Source: Posidonia oceanica
Lineage: Eukaryota; Streptophyta; Magnoliopsida; Alismatales; Posidoniaceae
DNA: 64,000 nt
Assembly (NCBI GenBank): GCA_037176725.1
Contig: JAZBRS010000060.1
Span: 51,860,001 to 51,924,000, forward strand
Reading direction: 5' to 3'
The translations under genes and the position numbers were made by a program. This document shows, one piece after another, positions 12,855-22,044 of the stretch (position 1 is its first letter; each line of letters begins with the position of its first letter). The notes below the pieces were generated by a model. The model had not been told where the DNA came from, made no database searches, and saw only the letters and a program-made list of their open reading frames with translations.

Positions 12855-12990
12855 ACCGAAGTGCAAAGTTTTTGAAAAGTTAAGGACCTATATGCAAAGT
12901 TTTTGAAGAGTTAAGGACCTATATGCAATGATTTTGAAAAGTTAGAGGCCTATATGCAACATTTTTGAAAACTTAAGGGTCTGGATGCAA
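12855..12990. repeat. ~35-bp tandem repeat in the LTR of A
   Basis: Four degenerate copies of a unit containing TTTTTGAAAAGTTAAGGACC followed by TATATGCAA. The motif GGACC-N-ATGCAA links it to the neighbouring 91-bp array. Confidence 0.7.
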
Positions 12991-13440
12991 TTAAAATAAA
13001 ATGCAGGGTCTGAAATGCAATTTAATAAGGTAAAGATGCAGTTAAATGATTTTTGTAAACATGTAGAGGACTAAAATGCAATTTTAAATCATGCAGGGGC
13101 TAAAATGCAATTTTATAAGGTAAAACATGCTGTTAAATGATTTTTGTAAACATGCAGAGGACTAAAATGCAATTTTAAATCATGCAGGGGCTAAAATGCA
13201 ATTTTATAAGGTAAAATACGCTGTTAAATGATTTTTGTAAGCATGCAGAGGACTAAAATGCAATTTTAAATCATGTAGGGGCTAAAATGCAATTTTATAA
13301 GGTAAAATATGCTGTTAAATGATTTTTGTAAACATGCAGAGGACTAGTATGCAATTTTAAATCATGCAAGGGCTAAAATGCAATTTTATAAGATAAAAAT
13401 GCAATTAAATGATGCTGTGCATGTATGCTGAGGACCAAAG
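12990..13440. repeat. 91-bp tandem repeat in the LTR of A
   Basis: The landmark ATGCAGAGGAC recurs at 13061 (ATGTAGAGGAC), 13152, 13243, 13334 and 13425, a spacing of exactly 91 bp. Units contain CTAAAATGCAATTTTA twice and TTAAATGATTTTTG once. Decayed copies with GGACT and ATGCAAATAAAATAA continue to about 13970. Confidence 0.9.
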
Positions 13441-15469
13441 TGCAAAAATAAAATAAAGCAGGACAAAAGTGCAATACAATAAGGTAAAATAAGAAATTAA
13501 ATGAATTAATCAACTAAACAGAGGACTGAATAGCAGATAAAATAAACAGGAGGACTAAAAAGCAATTTAATAAGATAAAAGCAGATATTTAAATGACATT
13601 TAACAACCATAGGACTTAGATGCAAAAATAAATAGCTACTGGACTGGAAAATAAAGAACAGAAAAACATTTTACACTAGAGCAGGATCAACATGTAAATA
13701 AAATAAATAACTGGGCTGGAACTTAAAGAAAATAAAAAAAACAGTAACTGCAGAGGACTATCATGCAAATAAAATAAAAAGCTGGGCTAGAAATAAAAGA
13801 AAACTAAAGAGTTTATACAGCAGCAGGACTAACATGCAAATAAGCAAGACTATGTGTTTTTCATGCAATTTCATAATGTTTTTATTCAGGATTAAATGAT
13901 TCTTAAACGATGGCAGGACTGGAAAGCAAATAGCAGCATCTATAAGGCAAAAATGCAATTTCATGGAAAACTTTATAGGTTAAGTAAAAATAAACGCAGG
14001 TGAAACGAAAGAAAATAAAAAAAGGAAGACACTGTAGCTCAGAGAACCAGAGCTCGGTGCCGGAGAAGGAGGGGTGTTGGGGAGGCGCTGACGGGCTGGG
14101 GGGCTTCCCCGGAGGTGCACGGAGACCGGAGGGGTGTCGGCGTGCCTTGACGAGGCCTGGAGTTGACCGGAGAGGGCGGCGGAGTTCTGTAGAGCTTCTG
14201 GAAGCAGACCGGAGGAAGGCAGCATCGACGGTGGAAACGGAGGGCAAGGGTGCATCGCCGGAGGCTCCACGGTGCTCGGGCGATCAACGGCGAGGGATTT
14301 GGGGGCCGGAGCGGCGATTCGAGCGCAGAGGCTCGCCGGAGAAGATGAGTCAGCGACGAGGTTGACTCCGGGCGACGCAGACCGAAACTCTAGTCTAATG
14401 GATCGAGAAGCAAGAGATGAAGAAGACTAAGCTAATGGTGAAGGTGGATACCTGTTTCGATGTTTGAAACGGTCCCTCGACGTCAGCTGCTTTTCCAGGC
14501 GACGGTGAGGATGGTCTGGCTGCTGGAGGCATCCCCGGTGGCTCGCGAAGATTTGGTTCTGCTCCATGCGGTCCTCCGGTGCTTGCTGGATGCTCGGACG
14601 CAAGGTTGCAGGCTGGAGGTAGAATGCGGCTGTTTTGGGTGTTGCAGAGACAGCCGGAGGTGGGGGGAGGTTTTTGTCGCTCCTCGGGCTGAATGGAGGG
14701 TGTTGGTGGATAGTTGGGAGTCTGGTGAGGGTGTTTGGAGGCTTGGATTGGGTCATGGAGGTCTAGGTTGGAAGTTTGCTGATGAAGTGATTTCTAGTCG
14801 GAAGACTGGGTAGGTGTTTGTTGTGTTGGGTTCAGGCTATGGTGGGTTGCTGGGTTGATGCTTGGATGGTCTGAGAAGGTAGTGTTTCAATGAGTCGGGT
14901 GGAGGAATTGGGGAGAGTTTCAGGGTCAGTGGAGTTGGGAATTTTTGAAGGAAGGTGGTTGGGTTCTGGTGCTGGAATTTCAGGTGTTTGGGGGGTGTTT
15001 AAGGATTGGTTCAGGTCGTGGAGGAGTGGAGGTGAATGCTGGAAGAATGGGTGAGTTTGGGGGAGGAAATGGAAGAGATTTGGAGGCCTGGATGGGGGTC
15101 TGAATGGAGAAGGAAGTTGCTGATTTTCAGAGGAGGAAGAAGGAGAATTCTGCTAGGCTTCTCACGCTCTCTTTGGTGCTCTCTCGGGATGGCAAAAGGT
15201 GTGGAAGGAGAGACTGAAGGGCTGGCTTTATCAGAGGCAAAGGAGCTGGGCGCGAGTTGCTGATGGATTCAAAATCCACCAGCGCGGAGACTGCAGCTGA
15301 TTGGAGAGGAGAACGGCGAGGCGACAGGCATTAATGCCACTGGAGAAAGGACTGAGAGAGCTGAGAGAAGGGAGGGCTCTGTTGCTGGAGGTGATGGAGA
15401 GGGAGATTCGAATTTCAAAAGGCGGGGGTGAATGCTGTTGCAGGTGGGATTCGTGGGAGAAAAAAAACA

Positions 15470-15720
15470 GAAAACAGAAGGAAAGGAAGAAGGAAGGGAA
15501 GAAGGGAAGGAGGGAAGGAGGAGGAAGGCAGGACAGTGGGAGTGGGCTGGGCTCGTGCATGCAGAAGGAAAAGAAAAGAAAAAAGAAAGGGAAAAAGAAA
15601 AGAAGGAAAGGAGGGGAGGAGGCCATGGGTCGGACCAAAAGGAAAGGAAAAATAAGAAAGAAAGGAAGGAGAAAGAAAGAAGAAAAGGTAAGGAAGAAAA
15701 AAGAAGGAAAATTAAAATAA
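15470..15720. repeat. Homopurine tract in the LTR of A
   Basis: The plus strand is almost entirely A and G, hence pyrimidine in element orientation. A second purine-rich stretch lies at about 16330-16620, with T-rich DNA between. Such tracts near an LTR promoter can be regulatory, but nothing here proves it; it also explains the open frames with Lys/Glu/Arg-rich translations in this area. Confidence 0.6.
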
Positions 15721-17009
15721 AATAAAAAGTTTTGAAAATATTTTAAAGTAGTTGTTTTTAAGTTAGGATTTTTAATTAGGTTTTTAAAAGATTTCTTTTT
15801 TAATTAATTAATTAGGGTTAGGAGGAGTTTTAGTTTTGTTTTAAGTTTTTATGATTTTTCCTTAAGCTTTTCTTTAAATTGTTTTTTAATTTTGTTTTAA
15901 ATGTTTGTTAAGTTTTTTAGTTATTTTTAAGTTAAGTTTTTCTTGTTAAGTTTTTCCTCTTTTTCCTCTTTAATTAAGTCTTTTAAATTGTTTTAAGTTT
16001 TTTAATTGTTTCTTTTAGATTTGTTACTTGTCTTTTAATCACTTATCCTAGGGTTTTTTAATTGTTTTTCTTTTCTAGGATTTGCTTTTGATTTGTTGTT
16101 ATTTTTAATACGGTTCTTGCTTTTGTTTGTTTTGATTATATTTTTCTTTTGTTTGTTTTTAATAGCATTTTCTTTTTGTTTGTTTTGTATTTTTTAGATT
16201 GCATTCTTAGTTTTTAGGTGGTTTTAGTTGGGTTTTTCTTTTAATTGTTTATCCAAGTTTTTAATTATTTCTTTTTAAGGTTTTGATTTGTTTCTCTTTT
16301 GTTTTCCTTTTTTAAATAAAGTCTTAACGGTTTAGCAGAAAAAGGAAAAGGAAAAAAGGAGAGGAAGAAGAAAAGAAAGAAATGGAGAAAGAAAGAAGAA
16401 AGAGAGGGGAGGAAAGAAATTAAATATTAGAAAATCAAGAGATAAGATAAAAGTAAAGTAAAAGTACAGATAAAATACAGAAAGGAGATTGCACAAGGGG
16501 GCCCACTGCCAAGCAGGAAAAGGAGAAAGAAGGGAAGGAAAAGAAGGAGGATAAGAAGGAGGGTAGAGAGGAGAGAAAAGAATAATTTAGGAGAGAGAAA
16601 AGGATAATTTGGAGAGATGAAGGGGGTAGAGGCTTGGAAATGAGGTGGGATTTGGTGAGTGTGTGACCTAGGGTTTCTAGTGTTTAACCTAGGGTTTGGA
16701 GTGGGATTTTGGCAGGTTTTTGGAAGGGTTTTGGGTGTAGAAAATGGGTAGTTTTACCCAGGTTTTCTAGGGTTTTTGGGAGTAGTTTTGGTTTAAAATT
16801 CTATGGGTTTTTTGTGGGTTTTCTAGATTAGGAAGGATGGATTTTGCTATGATTTTTGGGTTTAGGAAATGGGTGTGATTCTTGGTTTTGTTTTGGGCTT
16901 GATTTGAAGTGAAGGATGAAGAGAAAGGTATGGTTTTGGACATAGGTTTTGGTTCAGAAACCATCAGAAGGATTCCATTGATTCAGCCTGTCAAAATGGG
17001 GTGTCAACA

Positions 17010-17640
17010 AAATGGGTGATAGGTTAATGGACCTATTGCCAGATAGTTAGGGCTATCAGCCTGCGAGGTGGTAACAGACTCATCACCGGATAGTTGGGGC
17101 TATCAGCCTGCGAGGAGTCAACGGACTCATCACCGGATAGTTGGGGCTATTAGCCCGCGAGGAGTTAACGAACTCATCATTGGATAATTGGGGCTATCAG
17201 CCCACTGATGGTGACAGGCCAGCGAGTCTATCAGGCAAGAGGGGTGATTACAAGGAGGATAACTTTTAACCACGAATGCAACGGGAATACCATACCCGAA
17301 GGTGTGGCAGAGGTCCGCAGACGCTGCCGTGATAGTTGGGGATGTCAGTCCAAATGCAAATGGAAATGGGATACCTTGGGGCAGCTAAATAAAGATGCTG
17401 AAGTGCCCATGGCATCAAGATGGAAGGTGGAGACAACACTAACGGGTTTGTCAGTCGAGTAGTTAGGGCTACCAGCCTGAATGTAGTGAAATAGACGTAA
17501 GGGCTCACCGTGCGAAGTGCAATGACGGTAGGGAATGCAATGGAATAATGCAAATGCAGGGTGATAAGTTAACAGACTTATCGTCGAATAGTTGGGGATA
17601 TCAGCCCAATGAGATGAGGGGGGCGATACCACAGGGTAGC
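17010..17640 (-). mobile_element. Tail fragment of element C between A and B
   Basis: In reverse complement this matches the tail of element B from about 26720 to 27331, including several ~50-bp repeat units with GGGCTGATAGCCCC and the GTAGC/GCTACCCTGTGG landmark. Since C's main part lies right of B, this is the continuation of the same C tail, split by the insertion of B. The insertion of A cuts its left end. Confidence 0.82.
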
Positions 17641-17859
17641 TGTAGACACCCCATTCTGACAGCCTGGAAGATGGTGGATTCTCCTGCAAGCTTGCTTGGA
17701 CTCTGGGATGGCTCTCTCTTTTTCAAACTGATCCAATTCGACCTAAAACGAAATCCCATTCCAAAACTACCCAAAACCTACCCAAACCCCAAACCACGAC
17801 TCAACCTAAGCCTTAACCAAGCCCAAAACCAAAAAATCAGCCTTTGGCCTATTGGTTTC

Positions 17860-19968
17860 GTTGGACGCAGCAATGGCAGCGTCCAACGTTGGATGGGCTC
17901 TGCATCAGCGGACAATGTGCCAAGACAACCACGGCTGCTTCGCCACCTTCGGCTCACCTCCCGTCCACTCCGCCACCCATACACACTTACTCGCCATCCC
18001 CTCATCCCATTATAGCCATCCACTAGCTGCCAAGGCCGAGTAACTGCCCTACCAGGCCGTCTACTTCGCCCTAGTGCCTCTCCCGCTCACTCCACCCCTC
18101 ACTACGACCGCCACTGGATTCTCTACCACCAGCGACTTCGGCGACCACCTCTTGCCAGCCCACGCCCTCGCCTGCCATGCCTCGTGGCCTCCCCTCCCTC
18201 AGCAAGCCTGCCACGCCTCTGCCATTGCCTGCAAAGCCCCTGCAACCTCGGCCACCACCCACTTGAACCCAACAAAACCATTGCCAAACACCCTTCTTCT
18301 TGAGATGGCACAGCACAGCACACCCATCCCAGTGAGAATTGAGCGACACCAGAGCAAAGAGCAAATGCCCACGACCCCTCCCGAGCACTCAGCAGCTTCT
18401 CTCGAGCCCCCAGCATGCCAAGCAAGCTTGCCGAAGTAGCCTTGCCGCCACCTTCCGCAACGTCGGCCGCAAGCACAAACACGCCTTCTGGGCCGCAACC
18501 AGGTAAGAATTCCTTCCCCTTATCTAGCACATGCACGTAGTAACATGCTAGGATAGTTAGTACGCACGCACGCTTCCTTGGTTGGCTGGAAAAGCCTCGG
18601 CCGCCGGCCACAAGGAGGAGGAGGTGGGTGGAGCAATCCACCCGCCCACTTCTGGCGCTGAGCATACCGACATGCTCGTCGTCACTTCCTCTTGCTTCAC
18701 AGTAAGTTGGATGGCGATTTTTGGCCACCTTGGCCACCGATCGTGGCCGAGATCTTGCCCGACCTGTTGGACGCACTGCCTGGTGCGTCCAATGTTGGAC
18801 GCACCATGTGCTGGCGTCCAGCACCCTTGCATGCATGCCTGCCTTTATTTTCTAGCCTTCCTCCTATTTTGCTGTGGTTTGATTGCTTCCTCCTGTGCGT
18901 GATTGTTTCAAGCTTGCTTCCATGCCTTTAGATGCCATGCCATGTTTAGTATAATGTTTTAATCTCTAGTTTAAATCCATTGCATGCCTCAGATTTGCCT
19001 TGCTGTCTGTGTTGGACACAGATGTGCCCTGTGTCCTGTGTTGGACGCCGGTAGACTCTGCGTCCAATGCCTCTGTTAGCTTCTGCATGCATTTTAATGC
19101 TTGAATGTTGCATTTATCCCTGTTACATGCTTGTTCTATGTTGCATGCCTTGATTTATCTTGCTCTCAGTAGTTTGCATGCCTATTTTAGTGGTTTTTTT
19201 AGCTTAGCTCCCCATTTGCAGTTTGGTTTGCTTGCTTCAGGTGTTGGACGCAGGTGTACTCTACGTCCTATATTGGACATAGATGTGCTTTGCGTCCTAT
19301 GCTTCTGTTCAGTTGCTTTTGCTTGAATGCTTCCATGCTGCTCTGATATTTTATGTTGGCTTGATCCTTGCTTGCGTGAGTGTGCTTAGCCTTCTTAGCA
19401 ACCGCTCCTTAGCTTTTATAGTTTATATCCAAGTTTTATGCAGGGTTTTTGTTTGATTGTGCCTCCCAGTACATTGGACGCTGGTGTAGCTCGTGTCCAA
19501 CGCTATGGTTGAGCTTTTTTCCTTGCATGCGTTGCAGATGTTGTTTTTCTTGGTTTTTTAATATCCTATGCTTGCATGTTTAGCCTATACCTGCTTACAG
19601 TAGCCTAAATGCATGCTTACATATTTTGTTCATCATCTGTATGCTGATTTGCTATGCTGTCCTTTGGCCTGTGTTGGATGCTAGTCTCTCTGGCGTCTAA
19701 CGTTGGACGCCATGCTATCGGGCGTCCAACGCCCTGCTTGTTTAAATGCTGATCTTTGCTTGCATCCTGTTCTGAGCTTGTTTATGATTCGTTGCCTTGA
19801 CTGCTTAACATGCTCTGCACCCATTCTACTGCATCTCTGCATCTGAATCACATGCATATAGCTAGAATGCATCAACTTTCCAAAACTGCATGTTGTTTGC
19901 CTCCAGCAGGTGTTGGACGCCAGCAATGCCAGCGTCCAACGTTGGACGCAGAAGTTGTTGCGTCCAAC
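17860..19968. repeat. Dispersed 28-29-bp hairpin units in the LTR of B
   Basis: Units of the form GTTGGACGC, about 10 bases, GCGTCCAAC occur as adjacent pairs. Unit starts are 17860/17888 (second partial), 18766/18794, 19011/19040, 19243/19272, 19673/19702 and 19912/19941, so the period is always 28 or 29. The pair junction is the palindrome GCGTCCAACGTTGGACGC. Paired substitutions keep stems: at 19011 the arms read GGACACAG and CTGTGTCC. Homologous modules are in C (36797, 37035, 37857, 38110, 39013), the B 3' LTR and G (62985). Confidence 0.9.
18501..18508 (+). promoter_or_regulatory. Consensus 5' splice site in the LTR of B
   Basis: AG|GTAAGA follows a GC-rich, exon-like stretch; GT is 18503-18504. 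The same site is kept in the B 3' LTR (about 29800) and in C (minus strand, about 38425). It could pair with the acceptor at 21902 to splice a leader intron of about 3.4 kb. Splicing is inferred, not shown. Confidence 0.4.
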
Positions 19969-20514
19969 GCTTGCAGTTGGCTGGACTTGGGTTTTAAAAT
20001 GCCGATTTGGTTTCATTCGTCGTTTTTCGTGTTTTATTGCTTCTAGTGTATGCTGTAACAACTGTGCATGCTGCCTGCCCGCCTGTTTTAATTTCGCACC
20101 TCACCTTGCATGCTTTCTCGTGGTTTTCGACTTGGACTCGCTTTCGCACCACCTTTGCATCGCTTTCACGCCTTTATCTGCTTGTCGCTTTTGCATCGTT
20201 TCCCGCACCGCTTTTGCACTATTTGCATCATTTTCCGCACCCGTTTTCGCCTTCCTTTGCATGTCGCTTTGCATTGCATGTTTTCGTCGCTGTTTTGTTT
20301 TATCACCTGCATTTGCATTAGGGCAATGATGCTTACTGCCTAGGAGTTCTCACGAACCAGGGTTCGCCCAGTTTGGAACACTAGCAGAGCTGCTGAGCAC
20401 ATAGATAGCATGTTTATTTCCCATGCATAGCAATCAGACATTCATTGCATTTAGGCACTAGGCAAGCATCTTCCTGCATTAGCGAGCAAGATTGCTTAAG
20501 AAAGACCTATTCTC

Positions 20515-20582
20515 GGACGTATCGGGGTGCCTAACACCTTCCCCGTGCGTAATAGGAGTCCTTGCCCTTTCTCTTGGCCCGC
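20515..20582 (+). promoter_or_regulatory. Lineage-conserved LTR block
   Basis: GGTGCCTAACACCTTCCCCG followed by GTAATAGGAGTCCTTGCCC and TTTCTCTTGGCC is the best conserved part of the LTRs. Counterparts lie at 11520-11601 (A), 36174-36258 (C), 49282-49358 (D), 52121-52198 (E), 62135-62222 (F) and 63783-63863 (H), though the rest of these LTRs differs strongly. GGGG and CCCC can form a small hairpin. A role in RNA start, end or packaging is possible but unproven. Confidence 0.75.
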
Positions 20583-20908
20583 ATCAACCTTTTCCTTCAT
20601 CCTAGGCATGAGTCATAGCATAGCGTAGCATGGCATTGCATTGCATTGCGTCGCATCCCTTTGCACCCTCTTTGCATCCAGGTCTTGCATGTCTTTTCAT
20701 GCATTTCCCTCGATTTTCCTTGTCTCCCAACTTAATAGACATGGTGGCGACTCCGATTTGTCTTATCATTTCTTTTTCTTCTTTTTGCCAGTGTTTCCGA
20801 GTCAAGTTTCTCTCCTCAGATCCTGCCGCATATAGTGAGCCTATTTTGATCGGTGCACGCGAGCTTTGGCATCATGCATGGACGATCAGAATTTCAGGAT
20901 TACTACAG

Positions 20909-20926
20909 TGGCGACTCCGTTGGGGA
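20909..20926 (+). promoter_or_regulatory. Primer binding site of element B (tRNA-Arg)
   Basis: TGGCGACTCCGTTGGGGA matches the complement of the tRNA-Arg(ACG) 3' end at 17 of 18 positions, the mismatch being a possible G-U pair. It starts one base after the LTR. Confidence 0.92.
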
Positions 20927-22044
20927 GATGGGAATCATTAGCGGATGCTCTGCTGAGGATTCCAGACTCCGGCTTTCGTCTTGGCCTTCTCGCCGCTTGC
21001 TTTTGTGCTTTTGCTTGCCTTGCTTGCTTACCTGCTTGCTTGTTTATTTACTTGTTTTATGCCATGATTGCTTGCACTGCTTTATTTTCCTGCCTCACAT
21101 GCCTAAATACTTGCTTGGCGCACTACGCATGCTTTTTGTGTGATAAGTGTTTTGTTTTACACAAATACTGCCACCATGCACGCACATGCCATGCGTACCC
21201 ACCTTTTGATATGATAAGTGTTTTCTTTTCACTATCATGTCCACATACACTTGCACATGCCATGCCCATGCTTTTTGCCTTGCTGCGTGATTACTTGCAT
21301 GCCATGACTCCTTGTTTCTCTCCCTTTCGCATATGCCATGCCTAGGATATTAGAAACGTGCTTGCTTTCCTCTTGCTTAATCTAAAAGCCACAATAAAGA
21401 AAAGCAATAGCATTTAAGCACAACTAGAGCCAAAACTTGCAATTTTCCCCTTGGTTAATAAAACGCAAGTAAAATGCTCAAAAGCATTTACATCAGCATT
21501 TTAGAAAGCATGCATTCTTCTCATCAGAGTCTACCCACAGTTTACGAAGGATAGTCCCGGCTTCCTGCCCTACTGCTTTGGCATGGCGCATGTCAGTCGG
21601 TCTGTCCCCCCTTGTCCAGGGGTCGTGTCGGTGCTAGTGGAGGGTACCACTCATGCTTTTTGGTAGGGTCGAGGCCACCAACGCACCACCTGTTATACCT
21701 GAGCTTTGGCAGGGTCGAGAAGGGAGCCTTATTTTCTGACCTGGAGTCTGCATAAACCCATTACCCATGAGTGCGTCCTGGTAGGTCATCTACTCAGGAC
21801 ATGCATGGTGAGAGAGCGCATATTAGGGCATTCATCTGCATCATGCCACCCCTAATAACTCTCTTTTGCATCCAACCTCTAACGTGTTTATTGGTTTTGC
21901 AGGTAGGTGCGGGTTCCTTCAGCCAGGATCCTGAGCGTCCCTCTCTGTATTTGAGCTGTCTATCGCCTCCGGTAATAGCTCTCCTTAGGTCTTGTGCCCC
22001 TGCTTTCAACCGCAGTCCTTTTTTGCACTCGCTCACCGTCTGCT
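20927..22044 (+). other. Leader of element B with shared block and splice acceptor
   Basis: Close to the primer site are CTTGC-type repeats and two related ~75-bp units with GATAAGTGTTTT and CACATGCCATGC (about 21138-21270). The block 21535-21765 is shared with A, C and D. At 21893-21902 TTGGTTTTGCAG is a good 3' splice site, kept in C. The gag ATG follows 143 bp later. Confidence 0.65.

Larger units (their letters stand above)
1..17009 (-). mobile_element. Element A: Tat-like Ty3/gypsy retrotransposon, autonomous type, 3' end outside window
   Basis: On the minus strand the order is LTR (17009 to 11183), primer site (11181 to 11164), leader, gag, protease, linker, reverse transcriptase with RNase H, second RNase H, integrase (ending near 1047) and an untranslated tail to the window edge. 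The second archaeal-type RNase H and the tRNA-Arg primer site are hallmarks of the Tat branch. The right LTR end abuts tail sequence of element C. That tail is continuous in element B near 27331, so A appears inserted into C; the 5 bp next to A (17010-17014, aaatg) are the expected target duplication, whose partner is outside. Coding regions carry many stops and frameshifts, so this copy cannot make a full polyprotein. Confidence 0.9.
11183..17009 (-). repeat. 5' LTR of element A, 5.8 kb
   Basis: The LTR begins TGTTGACACCCC at 17009 and ends ...GATTACTACA at 11183, next to the primer site. In element order it has telo-box-like AAACCCTAGG motifs near 16770-16670, GA/CT-rich tracts, a GC-rich segment (14400-14000), AT-rich DNA with tandem repeats (13440-12855), a 30-bp minisatellite and the lineage-conserved block near 11600-11520. 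Open frames in the GC-rich part have no recognisable domain. It lacks the GTTGGACGC hairpin units found in the B/C-type LTRs. Confidence 0.88.
17641..20907 (+). repeat. 5' LTR of element B, 3267 bp
   Basis: It starts TGTAGACACCCC and ends GATTACTACA, one base before the primer site. In order it shows a CCAAAACC-rich start, one complete GTTGGACGC hairpin unit and a partial one (17860-17905), a GC-rich segment, a consensus splice donor (18503), further hairpin-pair modules at 18766, 19011, 19243, 19673 and 19912, and the conserved block at 20515-20582. Against the 3' LTR it lacks exactly 28 bp, one hairpin unit. Confidence 0.93.

Noticed and set aside
14000..15720. Many overlapping open frames on both strands in the LTR of A
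   Set aside because: They arise from GC-rich and homopurine composition, show Pro/Arg- or Lys/Glu-rich translations, and have no domain or conserved counterpart in other elements.
20909..20926. tRNA-Arg gene at primer sites
   Set aside because: Only the 18 bases complementary to the tRNA 3' end are present; no cloverleaf is found around any of them.
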